Part shown: positions 1 to 8,134 of the stretch, piece after piece
Numbering within the stretch: the first letter of the stretch is position 1
Layout: each line of letters opens with the position of its first letter
DNA from: Acidimicrobiaceae bacterium
GTDB taxonomy: Bacteria > Actinomycetota > Acidimicrobiia > Acidimicrobiales > Bog-793
Assembly (NCBI GenBank): GCA_025463965.1
Contig: JAODBN010000116.1
Coordinates: forward strand, 1-17,950
DNA length: 17,950 bases
Direction of reading: 5' to 3'
Notes under the pieces: generated by a model
Databases searched by the model: none
Told to the model about the DNA's origin: nothing
The model's input: the letters and a program-made list of their open reading frames with translations, nothing else
Program-made: the position numbers and the translations under genes

Positions 1-73
1 GACCTGATCCCACGGCGCGACGCCGGCGGGCCGCTCGGGGCGCAAGGTGGGCCGGATACCTTCGAGCGAAGCC

Positions 74-80
74 GAGGAGG
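74..80 (+). promoter_or_regulatory. Shine-Dalgarno of the LLM oxidoreductase
   Basis: GAGGAGG lies 8 nt before the ATG at 89, a near-perfect anti-16S match. It decides the start codon in favour of 89 over the GTG at 47. Confidence 0.75.
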
Positions 81-88
81 TGCCGCAA

Positions 89-961
89 ATGCAGCTGGGG
101 ATCCATTTCGCGAACTTCACCCTGCCGGGAGAGCCCGAGACGCTGGGCCCGATCCTGGCCTCGACCGCCCGGGCAGCCGAGGACGGCGGCTGCACGGTGT
201 TCAGCTTGATGGACCACTGGTTCCAGATGGAGCACTTCCAGACCGCCCACGACCCGATGCTCGAGGGCTACACCTCGCTGGGCTTCGTCGCCGGCCAGAC
301 CCAGAAGATGACGCTCGGGCTGCTGGTCACGGGGGTGACGTACCGCTACCCGGGCCTTCTGGCGAAGATCGTCACCACCCTCGACGTCCTCTCCGGCGGG
401 CGCGGACAGCTCGGCATCGGCGCCGGCTGGTACGAGCGCGAGCACCGCGCGCTCGGCGTGCCGTTCGCGCCTGTGGCCGAGCGTTTCGAGCGCCTCGAGG
501 AGACCCTTCAGATCTGCCTGCAGATGTGGAGCGACGAGGAGGGCCCCTACGAGGGTCGTCACTATCAGCTCGCCGAGACCATCTGTCGGCCGCGCCCGAT
601 CAGCCAGCCCCGTCCGAAGATCCTCGTCGGCGGGAGCGGGGAGCGGAAGACGCTGCGCCTCGTCGCCCGCTACGCGGACGCCTGCAACCTGTTCGCCGCC
701 AGTGCCGAGGAGGTGGCCCACAAGCTGGAGGTGCTGGCGCGTCACTGCGAGGAGGAGGGCCGCGATCCCACGACCGTCCAAAGGACGATGCTCGCGTTGG
801 GCGACCCACTCGAGGACGTCGACGGTTTTTTGACCTCGATGGAGCAGTACGGCGCGCTCGGCATCGACCTCGTCGAGGCGATGCCGCCGGGCCCCGACCC
901 GGCCGGGTGGGTGAGCCGGCTCACCGAGGCCGTCGTTCCCCGCCTCGCCGAGATCGGCTAG
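89..961 (+). CDS. LLM-class F420-dependent oxidoreductase (luciferase-like fold)
   Basis: This is a 290-residue TIM-barrel oxidoreductase of the luciferase-like superfamily, most like the F420-dependent actinobacterial subgroup. What shows it: an N-terminal strand MQLGIHFANF, a segment with DHWFQ near residue 49, the block LVTGVTYRYPGLLAKI followed by TLDVLSGGRGQLGIGAGW (the conserved phosphate/cofactor-binding region), and a later ILVGGSGERKTLRLVARYAD block typical of the family. The ATG at 89 is preferred over a GTG at 47 because GAGGAGG (74-80) lies 8 nt upstream and homology starts there. Cofactor F420 rather than FMN is inferred from family resemblance. The substrate is unknown. It stands 136 bp before the amidohydrolase on the same strand and may or may not share its transcript. 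It is the only oxidoreductase in the window that might prepare an aromatic ring, but nothing in the sequence proves this. Confidence 0.9.
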   Translation: MQLGIHFANFTLPGEPETLGPILASTARAAEDGGCTVFSLMDHWFQMEHFQTAHDPMLEGYTSLGFVAGQTQKMTLGLLVTGVTYRYPGLLAKIVTTLDVLSGGRGQLGIGAGWYEREHRALGVPFAPVAERFERLEETLQICLQMWSDEEGPYEGRHYQLAETICRPRPISQPRPKILVGGSGERKTLRLVARYADACNLFAASAEEVAHKLEVLARHCEEEGRDPTTVQRTMLALGDPLEDVDGFLTSMEQYGALGIDLVEAMPPGPDPAGWVSRLTEAVVPRLAEIG

Positions 962-973
962 CGCCGCCACCGA

Positions 974-991
974 CCAGGCGAGCCAGGCGAG
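974..991 (+). repeat. Tandem 9-bp direct repeat (two copies)
   Basis: CCAGGCGAG is repeated twice with no spacer (974-982 and 983-991), just after the stop of the LLM oxidoreductase and before the dyad at 1005. It could be a direct-repeat protein site or chance in GC-rich DNA. Confidence 0.35.
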
Positions 992-1004
992 CGACGGCGA
1001 TCTG

Positions 1005-1024
1005 GCGCGTCATCTATGACGCGC
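1005..1024. promoter_or_regulatory. Perfect 9+2+9 dyad, candidate operator upstream of the amidohydrolase
   Basis: GCGCGTCAT-CT-ATGACGCGC is a perfect inverted repeat with a 2-nt centre, 73 bp before the chosen start of the amidohydrolase. The very short centre and the lack of a following T-run argue against a terminator. The size fits an operator for a dimeric repressor. No regulator gene is in the window, so the binding protein is unknown. Confidence 0.4.
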
Positions 1025-1097
1025 GGGGCGCGCGACTGACAAGGTGTCGCCTTGCGAGCCGGTGCGGGCTTGCCGGACAGGAAGGCGGGCGAAAGCG

Positions 1098-2330
1098 GTG
1101 TGGCTGACGAACTGCACGGTGGTGGACGTCGAGTCCGGCGCCGTGCGCCCCCAGGCGTCGATCGAGGTGATCGGGGACCGCATCACCCAAGTGGTGACTC
1201 GTTCCGACCGGGCGACCGAAGGCGAGTCGGCGACGACGGGCTCGAGCCAGCACTATGACCTCGGCGGCCGCTACGTGCTGCCGGGGCTCATCTCCTGTCA
1301 CACTCACCTGTCGGTCGTCTATCCCTTCTCGGCCACCGACGAGACCGAGTCGGCCGGTCTTACGACGTTGCGCTCGCTCGCGCGTGCCCGTGACGCGCTC
1401 GAGGCGGGCATCACCACGATCCGCTGCGTCCACGAGCAGAACCGTGCCGATCTTCTGCTGCGCCGCTCGGCCGATGAGGGTTGGGCCGGCGTGCCGCGGA
1501 TCTTCGGGGCCGGACAGGCGCTGTCGACCACGGGCGGGCACGGGTGGGGGATGGGCGCCTCGTACGCCGACGGCGCCGACGAGTTCCTCTCCGCCGCCCG
1601 AGCCGAGCTCGCAGCGGGGGCCGATCACCTGAAGGTGTTCATCACCGGGGGCCTCGCCCATGCCGGGGAGGTGATGGAGGGGATGCAGCTGACCGTCGAG
1701 GAGCTCGCCAGCGTGGTGCGGGCGGCCCGAGAGAAGGCCAAGTACGTCGTGGCGCACGCCGCCAACTCGGTCTCCATCGCGCAGGCGCTCGACGTCGGGG
1801 TGCGCTCCTTCGAGCACGCCTACGAGCTGGACGACCAAACGGCGAAGGCGCTGGCTGCGGCGGGAGCCTTCCTCACCCCGACGCTGTGCGTCTCTCGTCT
1901 TGCCGACTGGATGGCGCAGCACCACTTCACCGAGGACCAGATCGAGCGGGCGATGGCGGTCGGGCCGTCCCACCTCGACAGCATCAAGCGGGCCGTCGAC
2001 GCCGGGGTGACGCTCGTGAACGGGACGGACTACCCGCCGGGCGAGCCCGCCGACGACACGGTGGTCGCGGTGCGCGAGATGGAGTTCATGGCGCAGGCCG
2101 GCCTCGACCCGATCGACGCCATCCGTTCGGCGACGCTGAACGCCGCCCGTCTGGTGCATGCCGAGGACGAGATCGGGCAGGTGCGGGCCGGATATATGGC
2201 CGACCTCATCGCCGTCGAGGCCGATCCGACCAAGGCGATCTCGGCGATGCGAGACGTCAGCTTCGTGATGGCGAACGGCGCCTTGGTACGCGACGACCGG
2301 CCGATGGCGAGCGCCGGAGCGCGCTCGTGA
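1098..2330 (+). CDS. Metal-dependent amidohydrolase (imidazolonepropionase/prolidase-like)
   Basis: This is a 410-residue member of the amidohydrolase superfamily, cyclic or linear amide hydrolases with a metal centre in a TIM barrel. From the GTG at 1098, the ligands expected of the family can be read: HTH at residues 68-70 (after VLPGLISC), a Lys at 179 in HLKVFITGG that may be the carboxylated metal bridge, His220 in VVAHAANS, His240 in FEHAYELD, and Asp311 in NGTDYPPG. The C-terminal beta strand with AGYMADLIAVEADP is the usual small-domain closure. No signal peptide is visible, so it is likely cytoplasmic. A GTG at 1044 would add 18 residues without homology. The 1098 start has AGGAAGG at 1079-1085, rather far away. 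The gene precedes the ABC importer by 148 bp, so it may act on the imported compound. The exact substrate (amide, lactam or dipeptide) cannot be told. Confidence 0.88.
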   Translation: MWLTNCTVVDVESGAVRPQASIEVIGDRITQVVTRSDRATEGESATTGSSQHYDLGGRYVLPGLISCHTHLSVVYPFSATDETESAGLTTLRSLARARDALEAGITTIRCVHEQNRADLLLRRSADEGWAGVPRIFGAGQALSTTGGHGWGMGASYADGADEFLSAARAELAAGADHLKVFITGGLAHAGEVMEGMQLTVEELASVVRAAREKAKYVVAHAANSVSIAQALDVGVRSFEHAYELDDQTAKALAAAGAFLTPTLCVSRLADWMAQHHFTEDQIERAMAVGPSHLDSIKRAVDAGVTLVNGTDYPPGEPADDTVVAVREMEFMAQAGLDPIDAIRSATLNAARLVHAEDEIGQVRAGYMADLIAVEADPTKAISAMRDVSFVMANGALVRDDRPMASAGARS

Positions 2331-2422
2331 TCGTCGGCCGCTGATCCCTTCGGAACCGGTCTCTTCTGGTCGCCCTCCTCGAGGCGGCACGTCCGACCAG
2401 TCCACTGGGCGAACCGCGCCCC

Positions 2423-2451
2423 TTGCCGTTTCGGGCACCCGACGACAAAAT
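2423..2451 (+). promoter_or_regulatory. Candidate sigma-70-type promoter of the ABC importer operon
   Basis: TTGCCG (2423-2428) and CAAAAT (2446-2451) are separated by 17 bp, each matching consensus at 4 of 6 positions. They sit in the 148-bp gap before the binding-protein gene, and transcription would begin about 15-20 nt before its Shine-Dalgarno. The A-rich -10 stands out in otherwise very GC-rich DNA. Confidence 0.35.
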
Positions 2452-2478
2452 CAGCGGATTCCGACGACTGGAGGACTG

Positions 2479-4062
2479 GTGAGAAAGCACGTTGCAGGGG
2501 CGATCGGGGCGCTTGCGTCAGCCGCTGCCTTGGCGATCAGCACCGTTGGCGCTGCGAGCGCCACGGCTGCGCCATCGGCGAGCGGGGGGAAGACGCTCGT
2601 CATCGACAACTCGTTCCAGCTGGTCACCGCCGACCCGGGCCACATGTTCGAGCCCTCGGGCGAGCTGGTGGACAACGGCCTCTACGACACGCTGGTCACC
2701 TTCCAGGGGAGCGACCTGAAGACGGTGGTCCCGGATCTCGCGACCTCCTGGACCAGCCTCGAAAATTCGAAGAAGTACATCTTCCACCTCAACCCGAAGG
2801 CGCGCTTTTCCGACGGCACGCCGGTCACCTCGGCTGACGTGGTGTGGTCGCTGGACCGCATGGTCAACCTGAAGGGCAACCCGTCGTTCCTCCTTGCGGG
2901 CGAGAAGATCGTGGCGCAGGGCCCCGAGACCGTGGTGATGACCTCGGCCCTCCCGAACCCCGCCCTTCCGTACATCCTCCCGAACCCCGCGACCGGGGTC
3001 CTGAACTCCAAGCTCGTCAAGGCCCACGGTGGAACGGACGCGGCGAACGCCTCGACCAAGGACACTGCGGAGAACTGGCTCAACAACCACTCCGCGGGAT
3101 CCGGCCCGTACGTGTTGAGCTCGTTCAGCACCACCACCCAGGTGGTCATGAAGGCCAACCCGAACTACTGGGGCGCCAAGCCCGCCTACTCGACCGTCGA
3201 CCTGCGCAACGTACAGGCGCCGGTGCAGGGACTGGACGTCGAGCGTGGGGCGAACGAGATCGCCGTCGACCTTTCCCCGGCACAGACCAAGTCCCTGTCG
3301 GGCGTGCAGATCAAGCGGGCACCGTCACCGAACGTGTTCTTCCTCTTCACGAACAACGACCCGACGATCTCGACGGTGACCTCGAACCCGTGGTTCCAAA
3401 AGGCGGTGCGCGCGGCGATCAACTACAAGAGTCTCGTCGCCCTTGCCGGGACGGGCTCGGTGCAGACGCCCGGCGTGGTTCCGACGGTGTTCCTCGGCGC
3501 GCTGCCCTCGAGCGCCGACTCGAAGACCAGCGTCTCGGTCGCCAAGGCTGACCTCGCCAAGTCGGGCCTGAAGAACCCTTCGGTGGCACTGACGTACCCG
3601 ACCGACGTGCAGGTCAACGGCATCAACTTCGGTGACCTCGCGGCCCGGGTCCAGCAGGACCTCCAGCAGGTCGGGATCACGGTGACCCTGCAGCCCCAGT
3701 CGGTGCAGGTCGCCTTGCAGACCTACCGCGGCGGCAAGGAAGCCATGGGCCTGTGGGAGTGGGGGCCGGACTTCCCGGACCCGAGCGACTACCTCGTCTT
3801 CGGCCCGGGCCACCTCGTGGGGCTGCGCGCCGGATGGACCACCGCCGACGCCCCGGGCCTTGCCACCCTGGCTCAGAAGGCCGCAGACACGACCGGTACT
3901 GCGGCTCGCCAGTCGGTGTTCCAGGCGTTCCAGCAGCAGCTGAACCAGCGTGGTCCGTTCATGCCGCTCATCCAGACGGCCCAGGTGGTCGTCGCGACCA
4001 AGAGCGTGAAGAACGTCCAGGGCAACGGGCTGTGGCTCGTTGACCTGCGGAACCTTGGCTAA
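2479..4062 (+). CDS. ABC importer substrate-binding protein, family 5 (DppA/OppA-like)
   Basis: This is a 527-residue extracytoplasmic solute-binding protein that delivers peptides or similar small molecules to the permeases encoded next. The N-terminus is a Sec signal (basic MRKH, hydrophobic residues about 5-26, A-x-A sites around 26-30). There is no lipobox Cys, unlike most Gram-positive binding lipoproteins. Family-5 signatures include DLATSWTSLENSKKYIFHLNPKAR (spread about 86-109, split in lobe I), FSDGTPVTSADVVWSLDR just after it, GSGPYVLSSF, and MKANPNYWG. The GTG start has GGAGG at 2470-2474, 4 nt away. A perfect terminator-like hairpin lies 29 nt after the stop, which would favour this protein over the membrane parts. 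The ligand is unknown. Nickel, glutathione and sugar binders also occur in this family. Confidence 0.9.
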   Translation: MRKHVAGAIGALASAAALAISTVGAASATAAPSASGGKTLVIDNSFQLVTADPGHMFEPSGELVDNGLYDTLVTFQGSDLKTVVPDLATSWTSLENSKKYIFHLNPKARFSDGTPVTSADVVWSLDRMVNLKGNPSFLLAGEKIVAQGPETVVMTSALPNPALPYILPNPATGVLNSKLVKAHGGTDAANASTKDTAENWLNNHSAGSGPYVLSSFSTTTQVVMKANPNYWGAKPAYSTVDLRNVQAPVQGLDVERGANEIAVDLSPAQTKSLSGVQIKRAPSPNVFFLFTNNDPTISTVTSNPWFQKAVRAAINYKSLVALAGTGSVQTPGVVPTVFLGALPSSADSKTSVSVAKADLAKSGLKNPSVALTYPTDVQVNGINFGDLAARVQQDLQQVGITVTLQPQSVQVALQTYRGGKEAMGLWEWGPDFPDPSDYLVFGPGHLVGLRAGWTTADAPGLATLAQKAADTTGTAARQSVFQAFQQQLNQRGPFMPLIQTAQVVVATKSVKNVQGNGLWLVDLRNLG

Positions 4063-5134
4063 CCTGGCAGTCATCAACACTTCGCTTCGCGGCCGAGCCC
4101 GGCGGGTCACCCCCGCCGGGCTCGGCAGGTTTTTGGGGCGTCGCATCGGCATCGGCCTCGTGCTGATGGTGGGCATCACGCTCGTTGCCTTCGTGCTGAC
4201 CCACCTCGTGCCGGGCAACCCGGCCGCCGCCAACCTCGGCCAGCGCGCCCTCGGGGACCCGGCGATCGTGAAGGCGTTCAACCACGAGTACGGCCTCGAC
4301 AAGCCGGTCGTCGATCAGTACGTGATCTATCTCGGCAAGCTCTTGCACGGGAATCTCGGGATCTCCGAGCAGAGCCACCGGGCCGTCGTCACCGACCTCG
4401 CCGAGTACGTCCCGGCGACCATCGAGCTCGCGCTGTTCGCGATCGTGATCTCGCTCGTGCTCGGCGTCGGCCTCGGGATCCTCGCCGCAGTGCGCCGGGG
4501 CAAGCTCGTCGACGGCGTCATCCGCGTGATCAGCCTGCTCGGCGTGTCGATGCCCACCTTCTGGGTGGCGCTGCTCGCCTTCTACCTGTTCTTTTTCCGC
4601 CTCGGATGGTTCCCCTCGGGCGGCCGGCTCGGCCCGGCGGTCACCCCTCCCGGGAACATCACCGGCCTGTACACCGTGGACGCGCTGTTGCACGGAGACT
4701 GGTCATTGTTCGCGTCGGCCCTCGACCACCTCGTGCTGCCGGGCCTCGTGCTCGGCATCTACACGGTCGGGACGATGGTCCGTTTCACCCGGGCCTCGGT
4801 CCTCGAGGTCATCAACAACGACTACGTGCGGGCCGCTCGGGTGAAGGGCCTGTCGGAGTGGACCGTGATCCGGCGCCATGTGGTCCGGCCGGCGCTGCTC
4901 GGCATCGCCACGGTCTCGGGCGTTGCCTTCGGCAGCCTGTTGTCGGGCACAGTCCTCGTCGAGAACATCTTCGGCTGGCCGGGGATCGGCCAATATGCCT
5001 ACAACAGCGCCATCAACCTGGACCTGCCTGCGATCATGGGGGTCAGCATGGTGGTGGCGTTCATCTACATCGTCGTCAACCTGTTGGTCGACATCCTCTA
5101 CAGCATCCTCGATCCGAGGATCGAGCTGCGATGA
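4055..5134 (+). CDS. ABC importer permease 1 (DppB/OppB-like)
   Basis: This inner-membrane permease forms half of the import channel. Readable features are a first membrane segment (IGIGLVLMVGITLVAFVLTHL) ended by VPGNP, a periplasmic stretch, several further membrane helices, and the EAA cytoplasmic loop AARVKGLSEWTVIRRHVV that couples to the ATPase. The C-terminus ends in DILYSILDPRIELR, typical of the family. The start is uncertain: in-frame TTG codons lie at 4040, 4055 and 4133. I list 4055 (359 residues). Aligning FLGRRIG with the start of E. coli DppB (MLQFILRRLG, from memory) puts the usual N-terminus near 4121, which has no standard start codon. The third-base GC drops before about 4090, which favours a start later than 4055. 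Its stop overlaps the next permease by 4 nt (ATGA). Confidence 0.88.
   Translation: MANLAVINTSLRGRARRVTPAGLGRFLGRRIGIGLVLMVGITLVAFVLTHLVPGNPAAANLGQRALGDPAIVKAFNHEYGLDKPVVDQYVIYLGKLLHGNLGISEQSHRAVVTDLAEYVPATIELALFAIVISLVLGVGLGILAAVRRGKLVDGVIRVISLLGVSMPTFWVALLAFYLFFFRLGWFPSGGRLGPAVTPPGNITGLYTVDALLHGDWSLFASALDHLVLPGLVLGIYTVGTMVRFTRASVLEVINNDYVRAARVKGLSEWTVIRRHVVRPALLGIATVSGVAFGSLLSGTVLVENIFGWPGIGQYAYNSAINLDLPAIMGVSMVVAFIYIVVNLLVDILYSILDPRIELR
4092..4134 (+). terminator. Perfect 15-bp hairpin followed by T5: intrinsic terminator or attenuator
   Basis: GCCGAGCCCGGCGGG (4092-4106) and its exact complement (4112-4126) enclose the loop TCACC. AGG and then five T (4130-4134) follow. The hairpin begins 29 nt after the stop of the binding-protein gene and overlaps the beginning of the permease reading frame. 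This is the classical position of a leaky terminator that gives more binding protein than membrane components. Confidence 0.7.
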
Positions 5135-6042
5135 CCGTCGCCGACTCGCTCCCGCTCGACTCGGACGCCGCTCCGCCCGGCGTCGAGGAGCAGCTCGACC
5201 GCTCCGACCGCGCCGCGCTGCGCCCGCCGTGGCGCCAGCCGCTCGCCCTCACCGGGGGACTGGTGATCCTGGCATGGATCGTCATCGCCATCTTCGCCCC
5301 CCTCCTCGCCCCTGACCCGCCGAACTCGCAGTTCGCGGCGCCGCTGTTGGCGCCGACGCACCAGTTCGTCTTCGGCACCGACCAGCTCGGGCGGGACATC
5401 TTCAGCCGGGTCCTCTACGGGGCGCGCCTGTCCCTCCCGCTCGCCGCGCTGCTCGTGGCCGTGTCGCTCGCCATCGGATCGCTCCTCGGTGCGATGGCCG
5501 GCTTCTTCGGCGGCATCGTGGACAGCGTCATCATGCGGATCGCGGACCTGGTCTTCGCCTTCCCCGGGATCATCCTCGCCTTGGCGGTCGCCGCAGCGCT
5601 CGGTCCCCAGCTGCGCAACGCCGTGCTCGCGGTCATCGTCGTCTCGTGGCCGTCGTACGCCCGGCTCGCCCGCAGCCTCGTGCTCGGAGCGCGAACCTCC
5701 GAGTACGTGACCTCGGCGCGCCTGTTCGGCTCGTCGGGGTGGCGCGTCCTCCGGGTCGAGCTCGGGCCGAACGTCGCCGGGCCGCTCCTCGTGCTCGCCA
5801 CCCTGGACGTCGGAAACGCCGTGCTGCTGCTGTCGGGGCTGTCGTTCCTCGGGCTCGGTGCCCAGCCTCCGACCGCCGAGTGGGGCGCCATGGTCTCCGC
5901 GGGAGCGCAGAACTTCAACAGCTGGTGGGTCGGGCTGTTCCCTGGCCTCGCCATCTTGACCGTCGTGCTCGCCTTCAACTTCATCGGCGACGCGCTGCGC
6001 GACATCCTCGATCCCCGCACCGCGAGGATGCTCGGAAAGTGA
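5131..6042 (+). CDS. ABC importer permease 2 (DppC/OppC-like)
   Basis: This 303-residue second permease pairs with the preceding one. The N-terminus has a cytoplasmic leader of about 40 residues, then a membrane helix (LALTGGLVILAWIVIAIFAPLLAP). The family block HQFVFGTDQLGRDIFSRVLYGARLS, here about residues 71-94, is the diagnostic OppC/DppC motif. Further helices follow, then an EAA-type loop around TSARLFGSSGWRVLRVELGPNVAG, less canonical than in permease 1, and SFLGLGAQPPTAEWGAM near the end. Its ATG overlaps the stop of permease 1 (ATGA, 5131-5134) and its stop overlaps the next ATPase (GTGA), so the genes are translationally coupled. Transport direction (import) is inferred from the linked binding protein. 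Confidence 0.93.
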   Translation: MTVADSLPLDSDAAPPGVEEQLDRSDRAALRPPWRQPLALTGGLVILAWIVIAIFAPLLAPDPPNSQFAAPLLAPTHQFVFGTDQLGRDIFSRVLYGARLSLPLAALLVAVSLAIGSLLGAMAGFFGGIVDSVIMRIADLVFAFPGIILALAVAAALGPQLRNAVLAVIVVSWPSYARLARSLVLGARTSEYVTSARLFGSSGWRVLRVELGPNVAGPLLVLATLDVGNAVLLLSGLSFLGLGAQPPTAEWGAMVSAGAQNFNSWWVGLFPGLAILTVVLAFNFIGDALRDILDPRTARMLGK

Positions 6043-7088
6043 GCACCGGCACGCTCCTCGAGGTCGAGGACCTGAGCGTCCGGCTGCGGACGGCCCGGGG
6101 GATCCGCCTCGCCGTCGACCACGTGTCGTTCTCCATCGGCCAGGGCGAGATCCTCGGTATCGCGGGGGAGAGCGGCAGCGGCAAGACGATCACCGCGCTC
6201 TCCCTGCTCGGGCTCTTGCCGGGCGGCTCACGCACCACGGGCCGGGTGGTCCTCGATGGCCGTGACCTGCTCACCCTCCATCGGCGAGAGCTCCGCTCGG
6301 TGCGCGGCCGGCAGGTCTCGATGGTGCTGCAGGACCCCATGACGTCGCTGCACCCGCTCTTGCGGATCGAGGTGCAGATGACCGAGCACGTGCGGACCCA
6401 TCTCGCCATGTCCAAAGATCAGGCTCGCGAGCGCGCCCTCGAGATGCTGGCGGCCGTGCGCATCCCCGACCCTGAGCAGGCGCTCGCCTCGCACCCGCAC
6501 CAGTTCTCCGGTGGCATGCGCCAACGCATCGCCATCGCCATGGCACTTGCCTGCGAGCCGCGCCTGATCATCGCCGACGAGCCGACGACGGCGCTCGACG
6601 TGACGGTTCAAGCGGGCATCCTCTCCCTGCTCGACCAGCTGCGGCGCGAGCGCGGGGTCTCGGTCATGATCATCACCCACGATCTCGGCGTGCTCTCGAG
6701 CATCTCGGACCGCCTGTGCGTCATGTACGGGGGCCGTATCGTCGAGCACGGGGTCACCCGCGAGGTGCTCGGCTCTCCCCGTCACCCCTACACGAACGGG
6801 CTGATGCAGGCCCTCCCCGGCGCGAGCGGAACCGGCGTCCCGATGCGGCCGATCGGGGGGTCCCCGCCCAGCCTCGACGACATGCCGTCGGGCTGCAGCT
6901 TTCATCCTCGTTGTGACTACGCCCAGGTCTCATGCTCGTCCAAGGTGCCACCACTGCGTCCGATCGGTGGCGGGCGTCTGCTCGCATGCGACCCCGACCC
7001 GTTGGCGCCCGACCGCTCCGAGCCATCGAGCTCCGGAGCAGCCACGTCCGTGCCCGTGCCCGACCCGCTGGCTGAGCAGGTGCCGTGA
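6039..7088 (+). CDS. ABC importer ATPase 1 (DppD/OppD-like)
   Basis: This 349-residue ATP-hydrolysing subunit sits on the cytoplasmic face of the importer. All nucleotide-binding parts are intact: Walker A GESGSGKT at 43-50, signature FSGGM at 156-160, Walker B LIIADEP with Asp180-Glu181, and the H-loop His214 in IITHDLG. The C-terminal extension has the peptide-transporter motif SGCSFHPRCDYA and further cysteines, which in related proteins is a regulatory or iron-sulfur-like patch. The last ~30 residues are Pro/Ser-rich and poorly conserved. It starts with GTG inside the stop of permease 2 (GTGA, 6039-6042) and ends overlapping ATPase 2 in the same way. Confidence 0.94.
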   Translation: MSTGTLLEVEDLSVRLRTARGIRLAVDHVSFSIGQGEILGIAGESGSGKTITALSLLGLLPGGSRTTGRVVLDGRDLLTLHRRELRSVRGRQVSMVLQDPMTSLHPLLRIEVQMTEHVRTHLAMSKDQARERALEMLAAVRIPDPEQALASHPHQFSGGMRQRIAIAMALACEPRLIIADEPTTALDVTVQAGILSLLDQLRRERGVSVMIITHDLGVLSSISDRLCVMYGGRIVEHGVTREVLGSPRHPYTNGLMQALPGASGTGVPMRPIGGSPPSLDDMPSGCSFHPRCDYAQVSCSSKVPPLRPIGGGRLLACDPDPLAPDRSEPSSSGAATSVPVPDPLAEQVP

Positions 7089-8134
7089 CCGGGGCGCTCG
7101 AGCAGGAGACGCCGGTCGCGGCCAGGGTGCCGCCGGGCGGCGGGGGCAAAGGGCCGCTTCTCGAGCTCGACGACATCGACGTCGTCTACCAGCGTCGCGG
7201 GCGCCCGCCAGTACAGGCGGTGCTCGGCGCGAGCCTCACCCTCGGTGCCGGCGAGATCGTCGGGCTCGTCGGCGAGTCGGGTTGCGGCAAGTCGACGCTG
7301 GGGCGCGCGGCGATGGGCCTCGTGCCGCTCTCGCGAGGCACCGTGCGTTACGGCGGGACCCCCGTCGAGCCGCTCGGCCGCAAGGCACGGCCCCAGGCGC
7401 TGCGCTCGCTGCAGATGGTCTTCCAGGATCCGTATGCGTCGTTGAACCCCCGGCGACGGGTCGGCTCGCAGATCGCGGACGCCGTCGCGCTCGGCCGGGG
7501 GGACGGGCTCAAGTCGGGCGAGGCAGGGCCGGCCGTCGCTCAGGCGCTCGAACGCGTCGGGCTCGGACCCGAGGTCGCCCGCCGCTACCCGCACGAGTTC
7601 TCTGGCGGCCAGTGCCAGCGCATCGCCATCGCCCGGGTGCTGGCGAGCGGCCCGCGCTGTCTTGTGGCCGACGAGCCGATCAGCGCGCTCGACGCCTCGG
7701 CGCAGGCCCAGATCGCCAACCTGCTCGCCTCGGTCGCCGCAGATGCAGGGCTTGGCCTCTTGTTCATCTCGCACGACCTCTCGGTGGTGAGAAAGATCGC
7801 CGAGCGGACCATCGTCATGTACCTCGGGCGCATCGTCGAGACCGGTGCCACGGACTCGGTCTGGTCTGCGCCCTCCCACCCCTATACCGAGGCGCTCATC
7901 CGGGCGATCCCCAAGCCCGGCGCCGGCGCCTCGCTGCCCGTCGAGCTGCCCGGTGACGTTCCCGACCCGTCGCGCCCGCCGTCGGGGTGCCGGTTCCACC
8001 CGCGCTGTCCGAAGGCCTTCGACCGCTGCCCGAAGGAGGAGCCGGAGATGTACGAGGTGAGCCCGACCTGGCGGTCCCGCTGCTTCCTCGCCGAGCCGGG
8101 GGTCGCCCGCCCGATGACCGGGCCCGCGAGGTGA
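7085..8134 (+). CDS. ABC importer ATPase 2 (DppF/OppF-like)
   Basis: This 349-residue second ATPase forms the heterodimer with the previous product. A Pro/Gly-rich leader of about 25 residues precedes the domain. Walker A is GESGCGKS at 63-70, the signature FSGGQ is at 172-176, Walker B CLVADEP contains Asp196-Glu197, and the H-loop is His230 in FISHDLSVV. The Q-loop region QMVFQDPYASLNPR is characteristic of the DppF/OppF side. The C-terminal SGCRFHPRCPKAFDRC motif is again that of peptide importers. It starts at GTG in GTGA (7085-7088), and its own stop overlaps the DUF885 gene (GTGA, 8131-8134), which ties that enzyme to the transporter. Confidence 0.95.
   Translation: MTGALEQETPVAARVPPGGGGKGPLLELDDIDVVYQRRGRPPVQAVLGASLTLGAGEIVGLVGESGCGKSTLGRAAMGLVPLSRGTVRYGGTPVEPLGRKARPQALRSLQMVFQDPYASLNPRRRVGSQIADAVALGRGDGLKSGEAGPAVAQALERVGLGPEVARRYPHEFSGGQCQRIAIARVLASGPRCLVADEPISALDASAQAQIANLLASVAADAGLGLLFISHDLSVVRKIAERTIVMYLGRIVETGATDSVWSAPSHPYTEALIRAIPKPGAGASLPVELPGDVPDPSRPPSGCRFHPRCPKAFDRCPKEEPEMYEVSPTWRSRCFLAEPGVARPMTGPAR

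Noticed and set aside
1..46. Tail of a preceding gene at the left edge
   Set aside because: A TGA at 5-7 could end one, but fewer than 10 bases are visible, so nothing can be supported.
1044..1097. Upstream GTG 1044 as start of the amidohydrolase
   Set aside because: The 18 added residues are Arg-rich and match nothing, and only AAGG lies right before the codon.
1014..2438. Long minus-strand open frame (474 codons) opposite the amidohydrolase
   Set aside because: It is an antisense shadow of GC-rich coding DNA, Arg/Gly/His-rich with no family motif, and the plus strand shows intact catalytic motifs.
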